DNA of 64,000 nucleotides from a bacterium CG_4_9_14_3_um_filter_65_15 (GTDB taxonomy: Bacteria > Krumholzibacteriota > Krumholzibacteriia > LZORAL124-64-63): assembly GCA_002790835.1 (NCBI GenBank), contig PFVX01000094.1:21775-85774 (forward strand), in the 5' to 3' direction. Below the pieces are notes generated by a model. It was not told the origin of the DNA and did not search any database. It saw only the letters and a program-made list of their open reading frames with translations. The stretch's first letter is position 1. Each line of letters begins with the position of its first letter. The translations under genes were made by a program, and so were the position numbers. Positions 18,381 through 27,151 of the stretch are shown in pieces.

Positions 18381-18565
18381 CTTCCCTCCTCGCACCACGG
18401 ACACGGGATTCCGCTTTCACCATACCACACTTGCCCTTATTCGCCTGGCCCGACCGCATAGATTCCCCCGGCCGATGCCGGCTCCCTCCTTGCCCCCCCC
18501 TCCCCTGGGTGTTACTCTTTTGACAAACTCTATTCAATCCACTGGGATTTCCCCGAGGTGCTCCC

Positions 18566-20200
18566 ATGCCGCGCGCCCTCACCCGCCTGTTGCTGCCTGT
18601 CGCCCTGACCGCCCTGCTGGCGGCCCCGGCGCTCGCCTGCACCAACCTCATCGTCAGTCCCGGCGCCTCGGCCGACGGCTCAGTCTACGTCACCTACACC
18701 TGCGACGGGGAATTCCACCCCACTTTGCAGCGCATCCCCGCCGGCGACCACGAGCCCGGTGAGATGCAGGAGATCAAGCACTGGAACGACAAGGTTCTGG
18801 GCGAGATCCCCTACCCGCCGCACACCTTCGGCGTGGTGAACCTGATGAACGACCACCAGGTCTCCATCGCCGAGACCACCACCGTGGGCCGCCCGGAACT
18901 GGTCAACCCCGACGGCATGCTGCACTACTGGCACCTCATGCGCCTCTCGCTGCAGCGGGCCTCCACGGCGCGGGAGTGCGTCGAGGTCATGGGCCGGCTG
19001 GTCGACGAGTTCGGCTACCGCAGCAGCGGCGAGTCGTACTGCATCGCCGACCCCCACGAGACCTGGATCATGGAGATGGTGGGGCCCGGCGAGGGTGGAC
19101 ACGGTGCGTACTGGGTCGCCCTGCGCATACCCGACGGCTATATCAGCGCCTTCGCCAACGGCGGCCGCATCGGAACCTTCCCCCTCCAGAACTCCGACAA
19201 ATGCTTGTACACCAAGGATATGATCGATTTCGCCACGGAAAAGGGCTGGTACGATCCCGCCTCCGGGCCCTTCAACTGGCGCGAGGCCTTCCACCCCCAG
19301 ACGCCCCAGCAGCTGCGCTACACCGCCACCCGCGTGTGGAGCATCTTCCGGCGCGCCGCCCCCTCGCTTGAGCTCAGCCCCGACTACCATCGCGGCGGCG
19401 GCGGCGCCGAGCCCTATCCCCTGTGGATCAAGCCCGACCACAAGCTGACCACCGCCGACGTGTTCGCCCTCATGCGCGACCACTACGAGGGCACGGCCTA
19501 CGACATGACCCAGGGCGTGGACGCGGGACCCGGCTCGGACCCCCGGCACCTGCGGCCCATGGGCTTCGAGGTCGAGGGCGTCAAATACACCTGGGAGCGG
19601 CCCATCTCCACCCAGCAGACCGGCTTTTCCATGGTCTGTCAGATGCGCTCCTGGCTGCCGGACATGGTCGGCGGCGTGAGCTGGTACGGCCTCGACGACA
19701 CCGACTTTACCTGCTACACGCCCCTGTACTGCGACATCGACGCCCTGCCCGGCAGTTTCACCACCGGCAGCCTCGGCCAGTTCAGCTGGGACTCGGCGTG
19801 GTGGGTGTTCAACTTCGTCTCGAACTTCTCGGGCCTGCGCTACGACAAGATGATCGGCGATGTGCGCACCGTGCGCAACGAGATCGAAAACCACTACCTG
19901 GACCTGCAGCCGGCCGTCGAAAAGGCCGCGGCCGAACTGCTGAAAACCGATCCCGAACTGGCCTGCAGCTACCTGACCGACTACAGCGTCATGCACGCCG
20001 AGGACATGGTGGTGAAGTGGCGCAAGCTCGGCGAATACCTGCTGACCAAGTACAACGACGGCTACATCAAGGACGAGAAGGGCAGCCCCCACGAGGTGGG
20101 CTACCCCGAGGCATGGCTGAAGAAGGTATTGGAGCAGCGGCCCGACCAGTTCCGGTTGCCGCAGGATGAGGGGGAGCTCGCCAAGCCAACGGAGTACTGA
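18566..20200 (+). CDS. C69 family dipeptidase (U34-type), secreted
   Basis: Signal peptide, then ACTNLIVSPGASADGSVYVTYTCDGEFHPTLQRIPAG...ETTTVGRPEL...SYCIADPHETWIMEMVGPG. Confidence 0.88.
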   Translation: MPRALTRLLLPVALTALLAAPALACTNLIVSPGASADGSVYVTYTCDGEFHPTLQRIPAGDHEPGEMQEIKHWNDKVLGEIPYPPHTFGVVNLMNDHQVSIAETTTVGRPELVNPDGMLHYWHLMRLSLQRASTARECVEVMGRLVDEFGYRSSGESYCIADPHETWIMEMVGPGEGGHGAYWVALRIPDGYISAFANGGRIGTFPLQNSDKCLYTKDMIDFATEKGWYDPASGPFNWREAFHPQTPQQLRYTATRVWSIFRRAAPSLELSPDYHRGGGGAEPYPLWIKPDHKLTTADVFALMRDHYEGTAYDMTQGVDAGPGSDPRHLRPMGFEVEGVKYTWERPISTQQTGFSMVCQMRSWLPDMVGGVSWYGLDDTDFTCYTPLYCDIDALPGSFTTGSLGQFSWDSAWWVFNFVSNFSGLRYDKMIGDVRTVRNEIENHYLDLQPAVEKAAAELLKTDPELACSYLTDYSVMHAEDMVVKWRKLGEYLLTKYNDGYIKDEKGSPHEVGYPEAWLKKVLEQRPDQFRLPQDEGELAKPTEY

Positions 20201-20298
20201 CGGTTGGGATTGTCTCATCCACGCCTTTTCCTGGACGGCGGCCTCCGCCCTCCATGGCGCCGAGGGATACGAGGGAATCTGCAGGTCAACCGCGGCAA

Positions 20299-21831
20299 TC
20301 AGCCACCATGACAATCGCTGCAGTTCGTCGTCTTCCATTCCTCGTCGATATCCTCGGGATGCTTATACTCCACGCCGGCCAGGGATTCGAAGACCTCGCC
20401 GGTCTTGACCTCCTGCGAGACGATGTCGTGGCACAGCCGGCAATCGTGGGAGATCACTTCGCCGTCCTCGGTCTCGTGCAGGCCGTCGTGGCACCGGAAA
20501 CAACCCGGGGTGGTCAGGTGGCCGATGTGGTCGGGGAAGCCCCGCCAGTCCACGTGCATCTCGGGGAAGATGTTCGTCTTGAACAGCTCCTGGGCCGTCG
20601 CCGATGCCTCGGCGATCTCCGCGACCATGATGCCGGCTTTCACGGGATGTTTCTTCCGGTAGAAAGCCGTGATGCCCTGGTCGATGGCCGCCAGGGCCTC
20701 GCCCTCGGTCTCGTACTCGGTGGTCATCAGGTCCACGAGCAGCGATTTGACATCGGGCAGGTCGGCGGAGATCCTGTTCGCGGCCAGGGCCTGGTTGACC
20801 AGGCGGGCCGGCGGGTTGTAGTGGTGCGTCGGCCGGTTGTGGCAGTCGATGCAGTCCATGACCCGCACTTCGTGGCCGGCCAGGGCAACCGAATCGGCGT
20901 CGGCCTCGGTGCTGCGGAAGATCTTCACGTTGCCCGCACCGTCGGTGTAACTCACCCAGGGGATCTCCATGCGCCGCTCGTCGGTCGAAACGTACCGGAT
21001 GGTCACGTCCTCGGCCACGTGCCAGTGGATGCCGTGGGGAGACGTCAGGCCCGCGCCCCCGCCGCCGGTCTTCATCAGCAGCTGAAGGCGCCAGTGGGTG
21101 TTCTCCTCGTCGGGTGCGAAGTAGTCGTGCTGCACCATCTTCTCGCCCAGGAAATGGGCCGGCCAATGGCACTGCTCGCAGGTGTCCCGCGAGGGGCGCA
21201 GGTTGCGGATGGGAGTCTCGATGGGCTTGCTGTACTTGTTGAAGAGCACCGAATAGACCTGGTACGCGCCCGACAGCTTGGAACGGACAAACCACTCGGC
21301 ACCCGGTCCGATGTGACACTTCACGCAGCCCACCCGAGCGTGGGGCGAGACCTGGAAGGCCGTGTATTCCGGTTTCATGACCGTGTGGCACATGGTCCCG
21401 CAGAACTCGTCGCTTTCGGTGTACTCGTAGGCCTGGAAGCTGCCGAAGCCCGTGGCCATCAGGAAGACCACGGTGCCGATGCCGATCAGGATGGTGGCCC
21501 GCAGATGGGCGGGATTGTTCAGGTCGACGCGGGGCAGTTTCTCGGTGGCGGGCAGGCCCAGATGGCGGCGGCGGAGTTGTCGGGCCACGCCGAAGGTCGC
21601 CACGAGCAGACCCAGGATCATGATCCCCGGCAGGACCACGAAGGCGATCACCCCCATGTAGGGGCTATGCGTTTGGGAAAGGTATTCCCAACCCAGAAGC
21701 AGAAGGATCATGCCGACGGCGACGCCGGCGACCCCCCCGCCGAGAAATGTGATGGTGTTGTAGAATGCCGGGGGCATCCTGCGTGCGGCGCTCACTACGG
21801 GTCCGTCGGTACGGTCCTCACTCATGGGCAA
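20299..21831 (-). CDS. NapC/NirT-like membrane-anchored multiheme cytochrome c (7 heme-like motifs)
   Basis: CGTMCH (CX3CH), CVKCH, CEQCH, CIDCH, CFRCH, CRLCH, CSDCH; N-terminal TM helices. Confidence 0.85.
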   Translation of the reverse strand: MPMSEDRTDGPVVSAARRMPPAFYNTITFLGGGVAGVAVGMILLLLGWEYLSQTHSPYMGVIAFVVLPGIMILGLLVATFGVARQLRRRHLGLPATEKLPRVDLNNPAHLRATILIGIGTVVFLMATGFGSFQAYEYTESDEFCGTMCHTVMKPEYTAFQVSPHARVGCVKCHIGPGAEWFVRSKLSGAYQVYSVLFNKYSKPIETPIRNLRPSRDTCEQCHWPAHFLGEKMVQHDYFAPDEENTHWRLQLLMKTGGGGAGLTSPHGIHWHVAEDVTIRYVSTDERRMEIPWVSYTDGAGNVKIFRSTEADADSVALAGHEVRVMDCIDCHNRPTHHYNPPARLVNQALAANRISADLPDVKSLLVDLMTTEYETEGEALAAIDQGITAFYRKKHPVKAGIMVAEIAEASATAQELFKTNIFPEMHVDWRGFPDHIGHLTTPGCFRCHDGLHETEDGEVISHDCRLCHDIVSQEVKTGEVFESLAGVEYKHPEDIDEEWKTTNCSDCHGG

Positions 21832-21911
21832 TCAGACCTCCTTCTGGGGAATTTCACTGATCCGTATATCATATACCGTTACCTGGTTTTCAACCAATAT
21901 TCGCTCGGGAA

Positions 21912-22757
21912 TCAGGAGTAATCTCCCTTCTTGAATATCCAGAAGCCGAGACCCGCACAGGCCAGCCCGACCAGAACCGGATAGGCCGTGGCCCAGACCA
22001 GATAACCCCGATACCCAAAATGATCCAGAATCACGTAGGCCGAGGGGCCCAGCAGGACCAGTTGCGGGTCGAACAGCAGCATGGCGGCGGTTCGGAACGC
22101 CTGCAGAGGGTTGGCCAGGGCGATGAGGATCGCCGATTCGGGGGGCAGGCCCTCCTGGATGAGGAACCCCAGCAGAATGAGATCGAGAAACAGCAGCAGG
22201 AACAACCAGGTCAAGAAAGCGGCCCCCTGAGCGACATCGGTCGAACGGGACAGGGTCGAGATCAGCATCCCGATTCCCAGGAAGCACCAGGCCAGCGAGG
22301 CGAGCAGTCCGATGTAGAACAGGACCTGCACCCACGGAATCGTCACTCCCCGCAGGAGCCCCCAGACCACAGCCACCAGCAGAGCCCCCAGCACGGGCAT
22401 GAATACTGCCAGGAATCTTCCGGCCAGCTTACCCCAGTACCACGGTCCGATCCCCACCGGCATGGCCAGCATGTACTCGAATACTCCCGCCTCGCGGTCG
22501 CCGACGACCGAACGGACCGTCGTGATCAGCATGAAAATGGGCAGGATGGCCATGGTGATCTGCAGGTAGGTCACCAGCAGGCGGGACAACCCGGTAAAAC
22601 CCATGACTCGGGATTCGGTCAGCCCGGAAACGAACAGGCCCACCATGATTCCGCCGAAGATCAGGGTGTAGACCAGGAACCAGCGAGCCCGCAGGGATTC
22701 GCCGATGTCGGCCTTGGCCAGTTGGATCAGTTGCTTCATCCCCTTTACCGTTCCCAT
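21912..22757 (-). CDS. nosY: ABC transporter permease NosY
   Basis: KADIGESLRARWFLVYTLIFGGIMVGLF..., GDREAGVFEYMLAMPVGIGPWYWGKLAGRF; position in nos cluster. Confidence 0.85.
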   Translation of the reverse strand: MGTVKGMKQLIQLAKADIGESLRARWFLVYTLIFGGIMVGLFVSGLTESRVMGFTGLSRLLVTYLQITMAILPIFMLITTVRSVVGDREAGVFEYMLAMPVGIGPWYWGKLAGRFLAVFMPVLGALLVAVVWGLLRGVTIPWVQVLFYIGLLASLAWCFLGIGMLISTLSRSTDVAQGAAFLTWLFLLLFLDLILLGFLIQEGLPPESAILIALANPLQAFRTAAMLLFDPQLVLLGPSAYVILDHFGYRGYLVWATAYPVLVGLACAGLGFWIFKKGDYS

Positions 22758-23251
22758 TTTGGGGCCTCCAATAACCCACCACCGGCGTGCCCGTGGAGGC
22801 GCTCTTCCCGCGCGAGGACCTCCTGGACGGCCTGGTCGAAGTCCATGGCGCCGGGGACCGCATCGGGGCGAGCTCCGAGGCCGTAATCCATGGGAGTGAT
22901 CCGACCTCGCTCATAGAGCGCGGTCCGGGCGTCCAGCCAGGTACCGGTCCGGAAGTCGGTGACCCAGATCTCCACCCCGGGATTACCCTGCCATGGCTGG
23001 TCGCCCAGCCACAGCACGGCGCAGCCGAAATCATCAAAGAAAAAAAGCCGGGATCGCCCTCCCTCTGGCCCGCCCCGGACCTGGGCGGAATAGTGGCGGT
23101 CGCTGACGGCCATGATGCAGCGCCGGCAGACATCCTGATCCCACCGCACCTTGCCCGGGCCCGTCTCAGGTCCGCGGGAGCAGGCCCCCAGCGACAAAGC
23201 CAGGGCCAACAGGCCGGTTTCAAGGAGTTTTTGCGGGCGCATCCGGCTCAC
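22745..23251 (-). CDS. nosL: Copper chaperone lipoprotein NosL
   Basis: Lipobox LSLGACS; DQDVCRRCIMAVSDRHYSAQV...RLFFFDDFGCAVLWL...VTDFRTGTWLDARTALY. Confidence 0.88.
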   Translation of the reverse strand: MSRMRPQKLLETGLLALALSLGACSRGPETGPGKVRWDQDVCRRCIMAVSDRHYSAQVRGGPEGGRSRLFFFDDFGCAVLWLGDQPWQGNPGVEIWVTDFRTGTWLDARTALYERGRITPMDYGLGARPDAVPGAMDFDQAVQEVLAREERLHGHAGGGLLEAPKWER

Positions 23252-24104
23252 TACCCTCGGTCATCTCCAGGTTTTCCACCAGGGCCGCATAGCGGGACAG
23301 CATGCCCAGGAAACGCAGCCTGTCCGGCCCCGCGATCATGCCTTGCCAGCGACATTCCCCCGCGTCATTCCGGAAACCCCAGGCCCCGATGGCCTCCGCG
23401 AACGCCTGCGTGGGGCGGGAAATGGCCACCGTACAGCGGAGCACGGCGGCCAGATCGATCCGATCATCGACGTGGTCGTCCAAAACGATCCGGCCCCGGT
23501 CCATTTCCACCACGCGGTTGACGAGCGGGGCGACCTCGTCCAGCCGATGACTGGATATGATCATGGAATGGCCGCCTTTCAACTCGGCGAGCAGACCGAA
23601 GAAAACATGTCGGGCCGTGGGGTCCAGGTTGGCCGCCGGTTCGTCCATGATCAACAGCTCGGTCTCGCGCCCCAGGGCGATGCCGATCATGAGCTTCTGC
23701 TTTTCCCCGCCGGAGAGTTTGGCGAAAGGGCGTCTGCGCACGGTGTCGATGTCCAGGCCCAGACGGCCGGAGATGTCCGCCATGCGGCCGATATCGCTGC
23801 CGCACACCTCGGCCGTAAAACCCAGCAGACGGCCCACGGTCAACTTCAAGGGAGGCGGCAGTTGGGGCACGAACCCGATGCGGCCCAGCGCCCCGGTGCG
23901 GTCGGCGCGGGGATCAATCCCGTCCACCAGGACCTGCCCGCCGTGGGTGTACTCTCCCAGCAGGCACCGGATCAGGGTCGTCTTGCCCGCCCCGTTGGAG
24001 CCCACCAGGGCGATGCGGTCGCCGGGGTCCAGGACCAGGTCCGCCCCCTTGAGCACCTCGGTGCGGCGGAAATTCTTGCTCAGGTTGTTGCAGCGGATAT
24101 TCAA
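23220..24104 (-). CDS. nosF: ABC transporter ATP-binding protein NosF (TTG start)
   Basis: LNIRCNNLSKNFRRTEVLKGADLVLDPGDRIALVGSNGAGKTTLIRCLLGE..., LSGGEKQKLMIGIALG, LLIMDEPAANLDP. Confidence 0.87.
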   Translation of the reverse strand: MNIRCNNLSKNFRRTEVLKGADLVLDPGDRIALVGSNGAGKTTLIRCLLGEYTHGGQVLVDGIDPRADRTGALGRIGFVPQLPPPLKLTVGRLLGFTAEVCGSDIGRMADISGRLGLDIDTVRRRPFAKLSGGEKQKLMIGIALGRETELLIMDEPAANLDPTARHVFFGLLAELKGGHSMIISSHRLDEVAPLVNRVVEMDRGRIVLDDHVDDRIDLAAVLRCTVAISRPTQAFAEAIGAWGFRNDAGECRWQGMIAGPDRLRFLGMLSRYAALVENLEMTEGSEPDAPAKTP

Positions 24105-24106
24105 GA

Positions 24107-25066
24107 CTAGCCCGGTCCCTTGAACTTGAAGGAGAGCGATGAGGTCGGACAGACGTCCAGGCATCTCCCGCACCGGGTGCAATCGGCGCCCAGGTCCGTA
24201 TTCATCGTTTTCGCCCTGCCCCTGATCGTGGTGGCCAGGACATGGGGAACCAGACAGACCTGCCGGCAGGCTCCGTCGTTGTGGCACTGGCCGATGTTGT
24301 GGACCACCTTCAGGGGCGCAAGGACCCCGACCAGGCCGTAGGTCAGCCCGATGGGACAAGCGTAGCGGCACCAGCCGCGGCGGGAATAGAAGATTTCGAA
24401 CATCAGCAAGGCCACGACCCAGACCAGAGCCAGACCTGGCCCGTAGATCAGCGCCCGGCTGAGAATGCCCGTGGGCGAGATCGTCTCGTAGACCGTGTAT
24501 CCGGTCACGAAGGCCAACACCGCGAAAAACAGCCAGAGCACCGTCCGGCCGCGGCGGTCGAAGGTGTGGTTTTTGACCAGTTTTCGCGCCGCCAACCGCA
24601 GATGGATGATTTCCCCCAGTTCCCCCAGCAGATGATAGGGACAGACCCAGGAGCAGAACGTCCGCCCCCCCAGAGCCCACCAGAGCAGGGAAACCGAGAC
24701 GACGCCGATCAACAGGTTCAGCACCACGTGCCGGTACGCCAGCATGACCTGCAGGGCGGAATTGACGTCGGCCATGTGGAAGCCCACGAAACGCGACCCC
24801 GTCAAGGCGCCTTCAACCAGTTGGATGTCCAGATGATAGGACAGGACGAACAGCAGGTTCACCGCGATCAGCACGGCCCAGCGCCGGCGGCGCCACGTCT
24901 GGGGCCGGGAAACCATTTCCGCGCGTGCATCCCGGATCTGCTCGCGGTTCATGGGCATGGCCTGCAGCTCATGGATCTCGCGAACGCGTGGGGAAATGTC
25001 CTCGGGTGTGGGCCGCGGAGGCGTCCGGCCCAGCAAAACGGCAACCGATTGGAGCAAGGCCTTCAT
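24107..25066 (-). CDS. nosH: NapH/NosH-type polyferredoxin membrane protein
   Basis: RTFCSWVCPYHLLGELGE..., RRGWCRYACPIGLTYG, DCTRCGRCLDVCPTSSL; multiple TM helices. Confidence 0.82.
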   Translation of the reverse strand: MKALLQSVAVLLGRTPPRPTPEDISPRVREIHELQAMPMNREQIRDARAEMVSRPQTWRRRRWAVLIAVNLLFVLSYHLDIQLVEGALTGSRFVGFHMADVNSALQVMLAYRHVVLNLLIGVVSVSLLWWALGGRTFCSWVCPYHLLGELGEIIHLRLAARKLVKNHTFDRRGRTVLWLFFAVLAFVTGYTVYETISPTGILSRALIYGPGLALVWVVALLMFEIFYSRRGWCRYACPIGLTYGLVGVLAPLKVVHNIGQCHNDGACRQVCLVPHVLATTIRGRAKTMNTDLGADCTRCGRCLDVCPTSSLSFKFKGPG

Positions 25067-25893
25067 GCGCTGCCCTCCCCCGCCAATAGGTCCATCACGA
25101 TTGCCGACGGTTCGGCCGGACAGATCATTTCGCAGACGCCGCAGCCTACACAGCCGGACAGGACCTGCGGGGTGTAGGTCGCCCGCCCGCCCTTTTCGCC
25201 CGTGGGGACCAGGCGGATGGCCGGCTGGGGCGGACATTGGTTCGGATCCCCGGCCGGTGGATTCCCCGCCTCGCACTGGGAAATGCGGATCTCGATGGGG
25301 CACATCCGGACGCAAAGGTCGCACACTTCCAGGTCGTACTCATGTTCCCTGACCGGAAGGGGGTGCCAGCGGTCGATTTCCGCGTACCGCAGAACCCCCT
25401 TGAAATTCTTGCCCCGCGCCGGCCCCGCGACCCCCTGCCCACGCACGGCGAGGCAGAGGTCGGGCCTCGCCAGGACGGCCGTGGCCATCCGGGCCTGGTG
25501 GGGATAATCGAGGTCATGGGTCAAGGCCCCGGTGGGACAGGCCAGCACGCATTGCAGACCGTCGCAGGAAAAATCGCATGCCTGCCGGCGGGGGTCGATC
25601 CAGGGCGTGCCGACCCCAGCGCCGTCCTGGATGTCCGCCAGGCTGATCGCCTCCACCGGGCAGACCTGGACACATTGCCCGCACTTGATGCAGGCGGACA
25701 GGAAGTCGGCCTCCGCCAGGGCTCCCGGGGGGCGCAACCGCCGCGCCCAGCCCCGCACCACCGGAACCAGTCCCACCAGGGAAGCCCCGATCAGGCCGCC
25801 GATCAGGATCATCGTGCGCAGGAATCTCCTTCGCTTGGGGTTGTCCGGACCTGCGGACCGGGATCTCTTGGCCGATTCAGGGCACATGCTCAC
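25063..25893 (-). CDS. nosG: NapG/NosG-type ferredoxin, Tat-like N-terminus
   Basis: KRRRFLRTMILIGG; CIKCGQCVQVCPVEAI, CDGLQCVLACPTGAL, CDLCVRMCPIEI, CVGCGVCEMICP. Confidence 0.83.
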   Translation of the reverse strand: MSMCPESAKRSRSAGPDNPKRRRFLRTMILIGGLIGASLVGLVPVVRGWARRLRPPGALAEADFLSACIKCGQCVQVCPVEAISLADIQDGAGVGTPWIDPRRQACDFSCDGLQCVLACPTGALTHDLDYPHQARMATAVLARPDLCLAVRGQGVAGPARGKNFKGVLRYAEIDRWHPLPVREHEYDLEVCDLCVRMCPIEIRISQCEAGNPPAGDPNQCPPQPAIRLVPTGEKGGRATYTPQVLSGCVGCGVCEMICPAEPSAIVMDLLAGEGSA

Positions 25894-27151
25894 CCTCCGG
25901 TGACATGCTCATGCCCACTCCGCCACGGTGCATGCGGGGAGCCGAATCCCTGACCAGCAGCCGGGGCTCCGAAAGGGGCACCAATCGCTCAAGGAAGTCC
26001 AGGACCTCCAGCAGGGGCGATCCCTTGAAGAACTGGGCGTAGGGCACGTCGTGCCAAATCCGGTCGGCATAGGCATAGATCTCGTGGGGAGTGTCCCCGA
26101 CGCCGTCATGGTCCCGGTCGAATCCCTCGTAGCCGCTCCAGTAGTTGTCCCGCCACACATTGTTGTTGGCTGTGTTCCCGCCGCTGACGGCGATCTGCGT
26201 GAGGTTGCCGACAAAGCGGTTGCCCTCGAACACGTTGCCGTGCCAGTCGTTGAGAAAGCGGATCCCGATCCCGTTGTAGGCCAGGGTGTTGTTCAGGAAC
26301 CGGTTTTCGGTATCCGGTTGGAAAGGGGACAGGTCGATGTACAGACCGCTGGCGCAGTAGAGAACCTCGTTGTTCTCGATGACCAGGTCGGAAGTCTCCT
26401 TGAAGCCGATTCCGATACCGGTCGGCCCGGACGAATGCAGGATCTGGTTGTTCCGGATCACGACCCCGTCGCTGTACATCAGGAAGATTCCGACCGAATT
26501 GCCCAAGAACCGGTTCCCCGTTACCAGGTTGAATTTCGAATACATAAAATGCAGGGAGTAGCGGCTGTCGGTCTGGGTGTTGTCCCGGATCTCGTTGTCG
26601 GCCGAATACCAGACGACCATGTCCCGCACGTCATGACAGGCGTTCTGCTCGATCTTGTTGTGAAAACTGTACCACAGCCGGATGCCGTCACCCCGCTGGC
26701 CCAGTTCCATAGGCTTGGAAGAGATGGTGTTGCGGCGCACGATGTCGTGTTTGCATTGCTGCATATCGATGCCGAACAGGCAATCGTCGATGACACAGTC
26801 CTTGACTACGTTGAAGTCGCCCCGCAGCTGGATCCCGGCATCGATGTCGTTGTGGGAGGTCCCCGAATTGGTCAGGCGCAGGTTGCGAATCACCGCCCCG
26901 TCGGTATCCAGGTAAAGCACCGTACCCCGGCCGCCGCCGTCGATGACCACGCGGCCTTCGCCGTCCAGGGTCAGGGGGTGATCGATGACGACCGGGCCTT
27001 CATAGACGCCCGGAGGGGGGACCAGCCTTCCGTTGTCCGGGGTGGCATCCACCAGGAGTTGCAGCGGCGTCGGCTGCGCCCCCGCTGCCCGGGTCGCCGG
27101 GAGGCACAGCACCAGCGCGGTCATCGCCAGGTGCAGGCTAGTTGTCTTCAT
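25877..27151 (-). CDS. nosD: Nitrous oxide reductase maturation protein NosD (parallel beta-helix)
   Basis: GVYEGPVVIDHPLTLDGEGRVVIDGGGRGTVL..., repeated NxI/N-rich beta-helix turns, ...DRDHDGVGDTPHEIYAYADRIWHDVPYAQFFKGSPLLEVLDFLERL. Confidence 0.92.
   Translation of the reverse strand: MKTTSLHLAMTALVLCLPATRAAGAQPTPLQLLVDATPDNGRLVPPPGVYEGPVVIDHPLTLDGEGRVVIDGGGRGTVLYLDTDGAVIRNLRLTNSGTSHNDIDAGIQLRGDFNVVKDCVIDDCLFGIDMQQCKHDIVRRNTISSKPMELGQRGDGIRLWYSFHNKIEQNACHDVRDMVVWYSADNEIRDNTQTDSRYSLHFMYSKFNLVTGNRFLGNSVGIFLMYSDGVVIRNNQILHSSGPTGIGIGFKETSDLVIENNEVLYCASGLYIDLSPFQPDTENRFLNNTLAYNGIGIRFLNDWHGNVFEGNRFVGNLTQIAVSGGNTANNNVWRDNYWSGYEGFDRDHDGVGDTPHEIYAYADRIWHDVPYAQFFKGSPLLEVLDFLERLVPLSEPRLLVRDSAPRMHRGGVGMSMSPEGEHVP

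Noticed and set aside
18510-18545. TTGACA near 18520 as a promoter for the C69 dipeptidase
   Set aside because: A good -35 hexamer is present but no convincing -10 at 16-18 nt spacing.
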